DNA from: Dehalococcoidia bacterium
Lineage (GTDB): Bacteria > Chloroflexota > Dehalococcoidia > Lucifugimonadales > Lucifugimonadaceae
Assembly (NCBI GenBank): GCA_028285005.1
Contig: JANQQP010000017.1
Span: forward strand, 45,045 to 109,044
DNA: 64,000 bases
Direction: 5' to 3'
Below are positions 49,428 through 59,748 of this stretch, piece by piece. The position numbers and the translations under genes were made by a program. Each line of letters starts with the position of its first letter. Position 1 is the first letter of the stretch. The notes below the pieces were generated by a model, which saw only the letters and a list, made by a program, of their open reading frames with translations, was not told the DNA's origin and did not search any database.

Positions 49428-51244
49428 TCCCACCTGCGGCGACTTTCGAAATCACGCAGACGCGCTGCGGTGGCGCCTGGGGTTGACTTGATCAACATCT
49501 CATCCAGCAGCGGCTCGCTAACCGTCGACATTATGCTTCTGAGCGGACTCCAGAAGAAGCTCCCCGCTGCGTCCTCGAAGTCCATCATCCAGGGGAACCC
49601 GGCTTCGAATCGCTCCTGGTCCCACTTCTTGATCCGGTTGAAAAGCCACGGCTCGCTCAGTGGGTAGATCTCGCAGCTGAACCGCTCTCTATGGTCGAAG
49701 GCGAGCACGGCGTTTACCGCCCTTTTCGCAGCTTCGTTAGCGGCCTCCATCGTCGCGAGATCAGTGTTCGTCCTCACGAAATCTGAGGCAAGGTAGAAGT
49801 TGAATATGCGTGTGTACGCGTTTGGCCGCAGGCTCCATGTGTTCTTAGAGTTCACCAGTAGCGGCGAAGCGTTCGTGGTCTCAGCGCCACCTGCCCGTTC
49901 AGCGTCGCCGGGGATGTTCAGTGCGGGGTCGATCGCGTAGCCAATGACGTCGGACCATTCGACGTTTGTCTCGCCATCGCCGTTATATGCGACCTCCATG
50001 TTTTTCCAGACTTCCTCGGCGATCTCCTCGGCGGAGCAGTCCCTCGCCTTCTTCTTGATGAACTTGCCTGTCCGGTTCCAGTCAGAGACGCACACGGAGA
50101 TGATCTCGCGCACGTCATCCCTGCCGTTCAACCATTGAGGCACGTCACCCTTGCGCCACAGGCCGACCTGCATCACAGCGGTGAGCGCCCATGGCGTCTT
50201 CAAGAAGATCGTGTGGCCGCTGAACTTGCGCGGCGGGCGCTTGAGATAGAACTGAACGCCAGTCATCCATTCAGTGTGCTTCTGGAGCGTGCCGAGAGCT
50301 GCGAGAGAAGGATCGATCTTCCGCATGTCATCATTGATCAGCGAATTGATCACTTCAACCGGCACGCATCCAATGAAGTGATCGCCCTTTATCCTCCTCA
50401 GCTTGCCATCGGGGAACCTGACACGGGCGGCCTCAATCAGCTCCGTCTTCTTGTCGACCTCAAAGCCTTCCGCCTGGCAGCCAACGTTGAACTCGACGCC
50501 GAGTCCCTTCAGATATTCAACCCACGGGTCAATCCAAACATCGTTCGTTGGGCCGTTGAGCACATAGTCGGCGCCGTCTACACCCTCGCCAAGTGACATG
50601 TGGCTGAGGAACATCTGGAGGACGATCGTGCCCATCGTCCGCGTGCTGGCCTTCCGAGGATCCGCTGCAACCAGCGGGCGAACAAGCGAGCCGATGGTGT
50701 CTCTGAAGTGCGCGGTCTGATTGGCGGCATCGATGTATTCCCACCAACCGATCTTCTCGTACTCGGCCATGCGTCGAGCATCGCAGGATGCAGCGAACTG
50801 CCAGATCTTCAGGAAGAAATAGAACAGGTCACCCGACGACAGTTGAAGCCCCTCGTTGACCTGTGCGGTGTAATCCTGGAACTCCCCGGGTGTACGCGGG
50901 CGCACCGTGTTCGGAAACTCAGCTGATGCGCCATCGATGCTCGCCATCCATGCATGCGGCACCTCAATCAGGTTGTCGAGCACGCTGCCACCGCCAGGCA
51001 GAGGGATCTCGCTGAACGTGTCGCGAATGTGCCGGTAGAAACCCGGGAACAGTCGGAACCCGTGCTCTGAAGGAAGCCCCTGGACACTCTCCGACGCGTT
51101 GTGCTTGGCCGGGAAGCTACGAGCTTTGCCTCCCGGGACAAGCTCCCTCTCGAAAACTCGCACCGAGTAGTTCCGACGCACCAGTTCATGCGCGGCTGAC
51201 AGGCCCGCTACGCCGCCGCCAATGATTACTACCTCGCTCGCCAT
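49424..51244 (-). CDS. FAD-dependent amine-oxidase/phytoene-desaturase-like oxidoreductase
   Basis: 606 residues. The N-terminal FAD-binding fold reads VVIIGGGVAGLSAAHELVRR followed by VFERELVPGGKARSF, the GG-motif of flavin amine oxidases and carotenoid/squalene desaturases. Long helices and NSKNTWSLRPNAYTRIFNFY, LASDFVRTNTDLATMEAANE toward the C-terminus match the group often annotated as hydroxysqualene dehydroxylase-like or 15-cis-phytoene desaturase-like. Its length exceeds the usual 450 residues of HpnE. No terpenoid gene is nearby, so the pathway is not established. AGGTCGCTT precedes the ATG weakly. Confidence 0.87.
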   Translation of the reverse strand: MASEVVIIGGGVAGLSAAHELVRRNYSVRVFERELVPGGKARSFPAKHNASESVQGLPSEHGFRLFPGFYRHIRDTFSEIPLPGGGSVLDNLIEVPHAWMASIDGASAEFPNTVRPRTPGEFQDYTAQVNEGLQLSSGDLFYFFLKIWQFAASCDARRMAEYEKIGWWEYIDAANQTAHFRDTIGSLVRPLVAADPRKASTRTMGTIVLQMFLSHMSLGEGVDGADYVLNGPTNDVWIDPWVEYLKGLGVEFNVGCQAEGFEVDKKTELIEAARVRFPDGKLRRIKGDHFIGCVPVEVINSLINDDMRKIDPSLAALGTLQKHTEWMTGVQFYLKRPPRKFSGHTIFLKTPWALTAVMQVGLWRKGDVPQWLNGRDDVREIISVCVSDWNRTGKFIKKKARDCSAEEIAEEVWKNMEVAYNGDGETNVEWSDVIGYAIDPALNIPGDAERAGGAETTNASPLLVNSKNTWSLRPNAYTRIFNFYLASDFVRTNTDLATMEAANEAAKRAVNAVLAFDHRERFSCEIYPLSEPWLFNRIKKWDQERFEAGFPWMMDFEDAAGSFFWSPLRSIMSTVSEPLLDEMLIKSTPGATAARLRDFESRRRWD

Positions 51245-51287
51245 AAGCGACCTCCGTATGCGGACTGTCTCGCAACTGGTTGGGTGA

Positions 51288-54200
51288 CTAGGCTGATGCT
51301 TCAGCTAATGACCCGAGATGCTCCTGTGCCTGCGTGGCAATGGAGTCGGAGCCCTGGATCTGGGCGATCCTCAAGGCTGTTTCGAAGTGTTCGCGAGCCT
51401 CCTGGTCGTCACCGTTACGTCGACTCAGCAGCCCTCGCATCAATTCAACTTGAGCTCGATAAGAGGACTCTTCATCAAAGTTGTTGTGAGCAATGATCTC
51501 GTCCGTCAACTCCCGAAAACGGCGCTCCGCCTTCATGGAACCGCGTACGATCGTCGTGAAGTTGCGCAGAACGAAGCCCATCTGCGAAAGGACTCCCATG
51601 CCGTCCTGGTAGCGCGGCACCTTGAACTCAAGATAGGAGTCAGCGAGGAAAAGACGGCCCCAATCCGCAATCGTCTGGTAGTTCTCGGCATCGCGCTCCT
51701 CGACGTAGGTCTCGAGCATGTCGAGGCCAGTGCCCAGATTGCCGTTCGCGATCTCGGTCACTGCGAGGATTGGGCGAAGACCAAGTTCTGCCACGTACGT
51801 CCATCCCTGGTCGATACACTTTTGCTCGATCCGCCGAAGCTCCGCCAGTGCCGCTTTACGGTCGCCAGTCCGAGCCTCGACCGAAGCCAGGGTCAACTCA
51901 CACATCAGCCGGTCCTGCGGGACCACGCAATTCGGCAGGCCGGTATTGGCGGCCTCACGAGCCCGCTCCCACTGCTCCTGGACAATGGCGAGCCATCCAA
52001 TCAGCCATGAGCCGTAGGCTGTTGCACGCCTGTCGCCGTGTTCCTCGCCGTATTCGATGGCCATCTCCGCATACGTCGTAGCCGCCCGGTTGTGACCACG
52101 CTGCAGGTTGTAGAACGAAAGCATCCCCGGAATCGCTATCTCCAGGTAGGGATCAGTCACGTTCCTGGCAAGCGCCAACGCTCGCTCACCGACCTCGTTC
52201 ACCTTCGCCGCCTCGTGGTCGACGTCTGTCGCAAGGTTTCGAACGACGTGGGAGTACAACGCGTATGCCGTCGAGCGTTCATCGTCCTGGGTTGCCGCTA
52301 CGGACTGAATCTGTTCGAGCACGCTGTCCATGGGTTCGAAATCGTTCGTGTGCCAGAGCGCGAACAGGTAGAAATGGAGCGCGATAACAGAGTCTGGAGA
52401 ATCGGACTCTGCTCGAAGCAATTCCACATGCTCGCGGAGAAGCTCTCGCGTTCGGACGAAGTTGCTCTGGTAGTACAGCGTTCTTGCGACTGACGCGAGC
52501 AAGCGAGGGATCCATTGGCGCTCGCGGTCGGCGCCGAGATTCGGAGAAAGATCGAGCGCTTGCTCCAGGGCGGACTGGGCCGGCGGAAGCGCGTAGAGAT
52601 CGAGCCTGCGTTCACCGGAGCGAATCAGGTACTCAACGGCCCGATCGGGCTGGGACGATTCTGTGAAGTGGAGGGCGAGTTCGTCGATGGCCCCCGGCCA
52701 AGAAGTGCCGGTCCGTGACTCGAGTACTTCAGCGATGCGAAGGTGCAGGTCCTGGCGAGGTCCGCTCACCATCTGTTGTTTTAGCGCGTCCTGTAACAAC
52801 GCGTGACGGAACCTGAAAAGGTACTCGCCCGAACTTCTTCGGACCGCAAGCATTCGCTGGTCGACCAGTTGAGCCAGCGCTGTTTCGGCGGCCTCACGAT
52901 CTTCAGCGACGTCATAGATGAGCCACGCTGGAAAATCTCGCTCGATCAATGCCGCGGTCTGCAGAGCCTGCCTCGGCCCTTCAGGAAGCCGGTCCACAGC
53001 GCTCAAGAACGCGGATGCAAGCTCCATCGACCTGCCGGCCGTCAAGCCCGCATCAAACGTAATCGCTGAGGCCGAGTGTTTTATCGCTCCAGACTCCGAC
53101 CACATGCGTACCAGTTCTTCCGCAAGCAGTGGATTATTCCCGGAGTATTTACGTGCAGATTCGGTCAGCTGCTCAGGCAGCCTGTAGGTTTCTAGGTCCA
53201 GCCGGTCCGCGACAATCGAAGATATATCGTCATCCTGTAGCGGCCCCACCTCGATCTCATTGACGAGATTGGTCACCCACTCAGGGCGCAGGACTCCGGC
53301 GCCATTGTGACCATTCCGGTTGGCCGAGAGCCACATGGGCCGATACGTGAAGATCAGCAGCAGGTTTGAAGCAGGAAGCGATCCTGCGATTTCCGCCAGG
53401 AGGCTTTCGCTCGAAAGGCCAGGACCGGGAGCGTCTGAGCTGTCGACCCAGTGCATGTCCTCGATCACGATAGCGATTGGACGTCGCTCAGCGCGCCTCT
53501 TGATGATCGAAATCAGCAGATCACGAGTGGACTCGGCTACCCGGTACTCGGCCGACGGCTCTGCGTCATCGCTCTCAAGTCCAAGGAGACGGCTCATCAA
53601 ACGCAGGTCTTCTTCATCGCCAAGGCCAAGGTCTTCCAGGCTGCTCTGCAGCCGTTCCCGCGTAGTTTCCGAGCTCTCGCCCTCGGTGATGCCGAAGAGG
53701 TTACGAATCACTCTGAGGATGGCGTAAAGCGGAACGGTCGCCGTCTCCTGGCTGCAGCCGACGATCGCCACGTCTACCGGGTCTGGCAGGCCGAGGCTGC
53801 CGTCGCGAATGCGGTCAAGGATTTCGTGAACAAGCCGCGTCTTTCCAATGCCCGGCTCTCCCCAGAGGCCGATGATGGCCGAGGTGTCGGCGGTTCGGCT
53901 AACCAGGTCCAATACATGCTCGATCAGCTCACGCCGTCCGGCCAGGGCTGAAAGGCCGCTGCGGGCTGCGAGATCAAATCGCGACAGTCCCCGAGTCAGA
54001 CCGTTGAGTCTGAAGGCTTGCTCCGGACGGCTTCTCCCTTTGAGCGAGAAAACTCCCAGCTCTTCCGCATCAATCAGACCTTCCATCTTGCGAAAGGTCG
54101 TCTCGCCCACCACCGTCTGTCCCGGACTGGCCAGTTCTCTCAGTCTGGCGGCGACATTGAGCACATCGCCGACTGCTGAGACATTTCCTGAGCCTTCTGC

Positions 54201-54587
54201 GAGGCGGCCAATAATCGCTGGGCCTGAGTTAACCCCAACGCGAATTCGAAACTCTGGCGTCGAGTCTCCGGATCCTGAGTCCAGGCTCTGATGAGCTTCG
54301 ATCGCTGCTTCACAGGCGCGCGCGGGGTCGTCCTCATGTTGGAGCGGGGCGCCGAATATAGCGGTGACGCCGTCACCCTGTTCGGCGATCACCATTCCCT
54401 CGTGCCGAGTCACTATCTCGCGCACCGCGCTATGGAGCTTCACAAGCACCGGCCGAATCTCTTCGTCCCCGCGTGCCTCGGTCAGCCGGGTGAAGTCCGC
54501 CAGGTCTATGTCAAGGACCGTAATCTCCCGCCGCTCAGGAGTCTCGCTGCCCGCTCCCGCCCACGTCGCGCTTCTTGGGTTGCCCAT
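51288..54587 (-). CDS. Class III nucleotidyl cyclase-ATPase-TPR regulatory protein
   Basis: About 1099 residues. The N-terminal cyclase domain has EITVLDIDLADFTRLTEARG (first metal Asp) and VIAEQGDGVTAIFGAPLQHE (second metal Asp), with AIEAHQSL and IRVGVNSGPAIIG as expected. Then comes an AAA ATPase (AGRRELIEHVLDL; Walker A IGLWGEPGIGKTRLVHEIL; Walker B IAIVIEDMHWVDSSDA), followed by about 500 residues of TPR-like helices. This multidomain layout is common in signalling-rich soil and marine bacteria; the cyclase may make cAMP or be regulatory. ATG 54587 is used; a GTG at 54641 lacks clear support. Confidence 0.9.
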   Translation of the reverse strand: MGNPRSATWAGAGSETPERREITVLDIDLADFTRLTEARGDEEIRPVLVKLHSAVREIVTRHEGMVIAEQGDGVTAIFGAPLQHEDDPARACEAAIEAHQSLDSGSGDSTPEFRIRVGVNSGPAIIGRLAEGSGNVSAVGDVLNVAARLRELASPGQTVVGETTFRKMEGLIDAEELGVFSLKGRSRPEQAFRLNGLTRGLSRFDLAARSGLSALAGRRELIEHVLDLVSRTADTSAIIGLWGEPGIGKTRLVHEILDRIRDGSLGLPDPVDVAIVGCSQETATVPLYAILRVIRNLFGITEGESSETTRERLQSSLEDLGLGDEEDLRLMSRLLGLESDDAEPSAEYRVAESTRDLLISIIKRRAERRPIAIVIEDMHWVDSSDAPGPGLSSESLLAEIAGSLPASNLLLIFTYRPMWLSANRNGHNGAGVLRPEWVTNLVNEIEVGPLQDDDISSIVADRLDLETYRLPEQLTESARKYSGNNPLLAEELVRMWSESGAIKHSASAITFDAGLTAGRSMELASAFLSAVDRLPEGPRQALQTAALIERDFPAWLIYDVAEDREAAETALAQLVDQRMLAVRRSSGEYLFRFRHALLQDALKQQMVSGPRQDLHLRIAEVLESRTGTSWPGAIDELALHFTESSQPDRAVEYLIRSGERRLDLYALPPAQSALEQALDLSPNLGADRERQWIPRLLASVARTLYYQSNFVRTRELLREHVELLRAESDSPDSVIALHFYLFALWHTNDFEPMDSVLEQIQSVAATQDDERSTAYALYSHVVRNLATDVDHEAAKVNEVGERALALARNVTDPYLEIAIPGMLSFYNLQRGHNRAATTYAEMAIEYGEEHGDRRATAYGSWLIGWLAIVQEQWERAREAANTGLPNCVVPQDRLMCELTLASVEARTGDRKAALAELRRIEQKCIDQGWTYVAELGLRPILAVTEIANGNLGTGLDMLETYVEERDAENYQTIADWGRLFLADSYLEFKVPRYQDGMGVLSQMGFVLRNFTTIVRGSMKAERRFRELTDEIIAHNNFDEESSYRAQVELMRGLLSRRNGDDQEAREHFETALRIAQIQGSDSIATQAQEHLGSLAEASA

Positions 54588-54696
54588 GTAGTTAAGCCGT
54601 AGAAACTCGTACTCGCGCCACCGCGTACCGGCGCGAGGCACCGCAGATTACCATAGCGATATGTTCCGCTATGGCCAGCGATCTTGCCGGGTCTCG

Positions 54697-57600
54697 CTAT
54701 GGGACTAGCACAATCTTGCCATTGACGGCGCGGTTATTCGCTTCGATTGCGCCTTCCGTCAATCCACCGATGTTTTCGGAACCGACGAATCTCATCTCCT
54801 CCACACCGTTCGGAATGGGCTTCTCTCCATCTGCAGAGGTGCCAAAGTAGTTGTCGGTCAGCATGTTTCCGGTTGCGCCTTCGCCCTGGATACGGAGACC
54901 GCTGCTGGCGTTGCCAGAGATCACGTTGTCGGAGAGCGTGTTGTCCTTGGATCTGTCGATGAAAACGCCGAAGTTGCAGTTGCCTGAGTCTCCGAACGGA
55001 TCCCCGAGTTGCTCAAACACGTGTCCACAGTTGCCCAGTGCAGTCATGCCGGCAGCGTCCAGTCCGATGTAGTTACCAGAGATCACGGTCAACTCGGTGC
55101 CCGGGCGTAGCTGTATGCCATCGAGTCGATTCGCCGTGATCACGTTGCGGAAACTCTCTCCAACGCCGCCGATCACGTTGCTCGTCGCACCTCCGTCGAT
55201 ATCGATACCGTTGCCATCGTTGCCTATGGCTATCATCCCCGTCTTGTCGGTCCCGATCAGGTTCCCGAAAACGCGGTGCCCCTGCTCTCCGCCCGGGCGC
55301 GTTCCATTTATGACGACCGCCGACCCATCATTGCCAGAGATGACGTTTCCTCCACCCGGCTCTCCATTGCCAACGTCGCCATTTCGTGATGTTTGCAGTG
55401 CCACACCCCCGATGTTCCCGTGGTCTACGGTGCCGCTGGCGTCAAGGCCTATGTAGTTGCCGAGCACCGCAAACCCGAGCGAATCCGTGATGTGAATTCC
55501 CATCAGACCGTTATTCGAAATCACGTTCCGGTCACCCGGGTCCGTCCCGCCGATCGTTAGACCCGGCGTCTCGAGCGTCCTGATGCCCTCCTTGCCGTTA
55601 CCTCCGGCAACGGTGCCATCTCCGTTGAGGCCGATGTGGCTTCCAACGACCGTCACCCTGGACGCGCTCTCGATGTTGATTCCGCGGCCATCGAAGGAGG
55701 TGATTGATAGCCCCCGAACCACAGAGTCCCCGGCGCCGCCTGACACCTGCAAACCGCTAACGTCTGGGCCTGCCAGCGTGCCGTCGATCTCGATCATCAG
55801 CAGCGCTGGCGAGTCCGCCGTCGCCCTTCTGGAGCCCGCCTGAGTGAAGCCGTCGATCACCGTCTCCTGCTCGATCGCAGGCAGGGCTGAGGTTGGTGAG
55901 ATTCTGTGCGGCCCTGGTCCGGCTATGTTGAAACCGATCACGGACCGAGAGATAGTCTGGTTGGCCTCAGTGATCGCCTCTCGAAGGCTGCAATGACTTG
56001 CGTCACACCCGCCGTTGTCAACGTCGTTCAGGGAATTGACCATGAAGTCGATCGGCAGCAGGTCAACCGGTGTGACCCATGTCGCATCTCCTTGGAACGT
56101 CGCGTTGTGACCGCCGGTGATGTCAGGGCTGGTTACAGAACCACCGTTTGCCAGTTCCCACGCCGCTTCCAGTCCGCCGTCCAGCGGTGAGGCCGGAGTC
56201 GTCATGTCTTCCTGGATATGCTGCGCAGTGCGAGTCCGCGACCAAACACGCAGGTCGTGGATAACTCCACTGAACGTGTTTCCTGGGACGATGCCGCCGA
56301 TGATCACATCGATCTGTGGCGCTGGGGCCACGTTACCCTGCGTAATTGTGCCGATCTCATGACCGTCCACGAAGACATGCGTCTTCTGACCGTCGTAAAC
56401 CACCGCAACGTGGGTCAGACGGTCATGTGGCAATATCTCAGTCGTGAAGAAGTTCCTGTTAGGAGGGCTGTCGCGGTGCAGCCATATCCCCTCGTTTCCA
56501 CCGGCCCAGAGAGCGAACTCAGTCCCCACACCCCAGACGAGTTTGGAGATGACTGGCCTCGCCAGCGTGTCGGTGCTTGGCTGCGGCTGAAGCCATGCCT
56601 CTACCGTCCACTTGCTGGTGTTGGCGAAACTGATGCCTGCCGAATCGTCCACCACTAAGTGATCGTCGACGCCGTCGAACAGCAGTCGCAGGCCGGTGTC
56701 CGGCGCCTCCGGGTCATTCATATGACCGATGCACTTGTGGACCGATGAAGCCAGTTGACCGTCCGGGCACGTCACGCCTGTCCAATCAACGTTTGTCAGG
56801 TTCGCGCCCGTCAGCACTGCGCCCGTCAGATCCCGGTCAGTAAGGTCCAGGTCTGAGAGGTTCATGAATGACAGGTTGCATCCGGTCAGGTCCGATCCCG
56901 GCTCTTGCGGGTTGCAAGGCGGTGGCTGGACGATGAACGTCTCCATCGCACTGTTTTCCCCATGCTCGTTAGCAACGGTGAGCGTCATGGTGTATTCACC
57001 ATGAGATGGAACCTTGTGACCGATGCTGGGGATTGAACCACCTGTCACGAACAGCCCATTGGAGTCCACGAGTCTCCAGTCCCACGAGGTTGGATTCCCT
57101 TGCGAGGTATCTGTGAAGCCGATGGTCAGGGGCTGTCCGTCACTCACCGGATTCTGGATGGTGAAGCTTGCGATCGGCTTGAGCGTAGGCAGCTTGAACG
57201 GAAAGCCGCGCTGCTTGTTGTTGGCATCTACTCGCATCACTAACTGGCCGACGTAAGTGTCCAGGTCAGGCGGTATCGGTGATCCCTGGCTACCCGATCG
57301 ATTGAAGAATGCGTCGATAGTCAGGTAGTAGTCCTGTGTCAGCGGAATCGGGTCTGGCGTGAACGAGAACGTGCGAGTTGTGTTCGAGGCCTCGTTGTAC
57401 GTTTCGCCTTCCAAGAACCTTGCAGTGTCCTCATCGTAAGTCGTGACTCGAATCCTGTAGAAATCCGCTCCCTCAACCGCATCCCAGCTGAAGGTCAACT
57501 CGCCCTGCTCAAGCTCCATCGAGTCTTCGATCCGAGGCACTTCGAATGGGCCTGATGGTCCGGGCGCAGAGTCGATCGGAGAACTCAGTCTGATGATGGC

Positions 57601-59748
57601 TCGCAGGTCCATGTTGGGCAGGACCACCGGCGTCTCACCTTCAGCGCTCGCGCCCGACTGCACCAGTCGTCCATTGACCTCTTCGGCGACAAGCACTACG
57701 TTGTCTCGGAGGTCACCGGGTGTGAAGAATCCGTTCCCGTCGACATCGAAATCGACCTCAAGGTCGTAGCTTCCGGCCGGGAACTTCTGGGTGGTTAGGG
57801 TAGATTCGGCGGCGTTCACGCAGAACGAAACGTCCTCCACGGAGCCACCGTTTATCTGCACATCTCCGAACACGCCCTGTACTGACGGCAGTCCACCTTC
57901 CAGGTAACGAATGTTCGCTCTGAGATTGATGCCCTCGCCATCGGTGAAGATATGCGCCTGTGACGGAGAAGTGCAGTCCCACGTAGGCACCGCTGGAGTG
58001 GTGGGCTCCGGGTCGGGTTGTCCGACAAAGCCACCCCCATCCATAGGGGTTGGAGTCGCCGTAGGAGTCGGAGTGGGAGTAGGCGTGGGCGTTGGTGTCG
58101 GTGTGGGAGTAGGTGTTGGGGTTGGGGTGTGGGTCGGCGTCGACGTGGGGCCCACAGTGGCGACTGGCGTCTGGGTTGGCAGGGCATCGACAAGGAATGA
58201 AAGCTGACCGGTCTTCTGACCTGTGTTTCCGTCGACGATAAGCGTCAACCTGTAGTTATCTCGAGCATCAGCGCTGTACGCGAAATCGGTTCCGCCGTCT
58301 TCTGGATCCTTGCTCGTCTCGATCACCACCGCCCCCGTTGTAATGTCCTCAAGCCGCCACGTGAGCAAAGAGGGATCGCCGCCACCGGTGTAGCGAGCGG
58401 AGATCGTGTAAGGAGGCCCTTCAGTCGATCTATCGACCACGAACCCTGCCTCAGGCGTTGGTGGGTCGTCAGGCGGGTACAGGCCGGCGAGGAACCCGAT
58501 GAGCGCCACGATCGCCGCCAGGGCGACTACACCGCCGCCGGCCGCAACGTACGGGTGTCTTCTTCCCCAGTCGCGGAATCGGGAGAACCAGGATGGCCCG
58601 GAGGGTGGTGGCGAGACAGGAGGCGGAGGCACACGGCCAGGTTCAATAGGCGTGCCGTCACGCACGAATGCTACGAGATCGGCTACTCCTTTCTCGTAAT
58701 TAGTCATGTCCAGCCGGGCGAGGTGCTGGATCACTCCGGGCACATTCGCAGAGTTGCTCAGCATCGCCGGGACGATGTACGTGGGTTTCCAGCCGTTCAC
58801 ATACTGATGGAACGCGATCCGGAGCTCCATCCGGACCGGCCTTGACTCCACCGAACTTTGAGACACGAGCAGCACGAACACGTCGGACTCGGTGATGGAG
58901 TTGACCACCTGGTCCCAGGCGTCTGATCCTGGAGTTGCCGATCGCTCAAATTGAAATACCCGGACACCCGCTCTCCTTAGATCCGAATACAGTCGAGTGG
59001 CAGTCTCCCGGTCCTGAGTGGAGTAGCTGACGAACACCCTTGGAGCCGACTGTGCGGTATCGGCTTGTGGTTGCGCTTGCGGACCGTCAGCGCTCTGCTG
59101 TCCAGCGGCCCCGCCGCTATCGGCGGCGGCCGCATCGCCCGTGGCCTGCTCGGTCCCGGAGGTTGCGGGTATATCGGTCTTTCGGGGCTCGTCAATTCGC
59201 GCAGGCTCCGGGTTTTCAGCCGTCAGCTCAAGGATTCGGCGCGTCAGTTCAACAAAGGTGTCCTCGCGCTCCCAGTCGTCCATCTTGATAAGCGGATTAT
59301 CTGGCGGATTTATCGCTTGCAGATCATTCAGCGGATGCTGGTCTATCAGTGATGGCGAGATGTTCAAGACGAGAATGGTGGCGCCATCTCGCTGCGCCGC
59401 TTCCAGGATTGGCTGCAACTCCTCCGATTGAATGAAGTCAGAATTGAAGAAGTTTGAACTGACCAGCAGTACAGCTACGCGCGAGGTTTGGAGGGCCTTT
59501 TCGATCTCTTCACGCCACCGATCACCGGGACGAATCCTCGTGTCGTCCCACAGATCGATCTTGCCGTCACGTACGAGCGGCTTGAGGTGCTTCTGGAGTC
59601 TTTCCAGCCACTCCTGGTCATCGTGGCTGTAGCTGATGAATACCTTGCTGCGTGTCAAATTGAATACCCCGGTGATTGGCGGCCATTCTGTACTGAAATG
59701 CCCTTTGTTACAACCCACCGAACCGGGGCACCAGCGGATCTTCGGCAT
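54697..59748 (-). CDS. Giant transmembrane protein with two TIR domains and a large predicted extracellular region
   Basis: 1683 residues. TIR domain 1 at about 34-170 (KVFISYSHDDQEWLERL, VAVLLVSSNFFNSDFIQSEE) and TIR domain 2 at about 236-365 (RVFVSYSTQDRETATRL, VFVLLVSQSS, RPVRMELRIAF) each keep a Glu at the usual NADase position (E109/E110 and E308). Pro-rich and basic residues (WFSRFRDWGRRHPY) precede one membrane helix at 400-423, so the TIRs should be cytoplasmic and the rest outside. The outer part has a beta domain, a Thr-Pro repeat, Fn3/PKD-like domains (FTIQNPVSDGQPLTIGFTDT), pentapeptide-type repeats near 960, a LamG/concanavalin-like domain (about 1020-1190) and a CSLREAI-type parallel beta-helix (about 1250-end). 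ATG 59748 has no strong ribosome site; the start may lie nearer residue 31. Confidence 0.87.
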   Translation of the reverse strand: MPKIRWCPGSVGCNKGHFSTEWPPITGVFNLTRSKVFISYSHDDQEWLERLQKHLKPLVRDGKIDLWDDTRIRPGDRWREEIEKALQTSRVAVLLVSSNFFNSDFIQSEELQPILEAAQRDGATILVLNISPSLIDQHPLNDLQAINPPDNPLIKMDDWEREDTFVELTRRILELTAENPEPARIDEPRKTDIPATSGTEQATGDAAAADSGGAAGQQSADGPQAQPQADTAQSAPRVFVSYSTQDRETATRLYSDLRRAGVRVFQFERSATPGSDAWDQVVNSITESDVFVLLVSQSSVESRPVRMELRIAFHQYVNGWKPTYIVPAMLSNSANVPGVIQHLARLDMTNYEKGVADLVAFVRDGTPIEPGRVPPPPVSPPPSGPSWFSRFRDWGRRHPYVAAGGGVVALAAIVALIGFLAGLYPPDDPPTPEAGFVVDRSTEGPPYTISARYTGGGDPSLLTWRLEDITTGAVVIETSKDPEDGGTDFAYSADARDNYRLTLIVDGNTGQKTGQLSFLVDALPTQTPVATVGPTSTPTHTPTPTPTPTPTPTPTPTPTPTPTATPTPMDGGGFVGQPDPEPTTPAVPTWDCTSPSQAHIFTDGEGINLRANIRYLEGGLPSVQGVFGDVQINGGSVEDVSFCVNAAESTLTTQKFPAGSYDLEVDFDVDGNGFFTPGDLRDNVVLVAEEVNGRLVQSGASAEGETPVVLPNMDLRAIIRLSSPIDSAPGPSGPFEVPRIEDSMELEQGELTFSWDAVEGADFYRIRVTTYDEDTARFLEGETYNEASNTTRTFSFTPDPIPLTQDYYLTIDAFFNRSGSQGSPIPPDLDTYVGQLVMRVDANNKQRGFPFKLPTLKPIASFTIQNPVSDGQPLTIGFTDTSQGNPTSWDWRLVDSNGLFVTGGSIPSIGHKVPSHGEYTMTLTVANEHGENSAMETFIVQPPPCNPQEPGSDLTGCNLSFMNLSDLDLTDRDLTGAVLTGANLTNVDWTGVTCPDGQLASSVHKCIGHMNDPEAPDTGLRLLFDGVDDHLVVDDSAGISFANTSKWTVEAWLQPQPSTDTLARPVISKLVWGVGTEFALWAGGNEGIWLHRDSPPNRNFFTTEILPHDRLTHVAVVYDGQKTHVFVDGHEIGTITQGNVAPAPQIDVIIGGIVPGNTFSGVIHDLRVWSRTRTAQHIQEDMTTPASPLDGGLEAAWELANGGSVTSPDITGGHNATFQGDATWVTPVDLLPIDFMVNSLNDVDNGGCDASHCSLREAITEANQTISRSVIGFNIAGPGPHRISPTSALPAIEQETVIDGFTQAGSRRATADSPALLMIEIDGTLAGPDVSGLQVSGGAGDSVVRGLSITSFDGRGINIESASRVTVVGSHIGLNGDGTVAGGNGKEGIRTLETPGLTIGGTDPGDRNVISNNGLMGIHITDSLGFAVLGNYIGLDASGTVDHGNIGGVALQTSRNGDVGNGEPGGGNVISGNDGSAVVINGTRPGGEQGHRVFGNLIGTDKTGMIAIGNDGNGIDIDGGATSNVIGGVGESFRNVITANRLDGIQLRPGTELTVISGNYIGLDAAGMTALGNCGHVFEQLGDPFGDSGNCNFGVFIDRSKDNTLSDNVISGNASSGLRIQGEGATGNMLTDNYFGTSADGEKPIPNGVEEMRFVGSENIGGLTEGAIEANNRAVNGKIVLVP
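58044..58149 (-). repeat. Thr-Pro coding repeat in the TIR protein
   Basis: About 30 residues of alternating Thr and Pro (PTPTPTPT) coded by varied ACN-CCN codons, joining the juxtamembrane beta domain to the outer domains. Likely a stiff cell-wall-spanning stalk and prone to length change. Confidence 0.85.
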
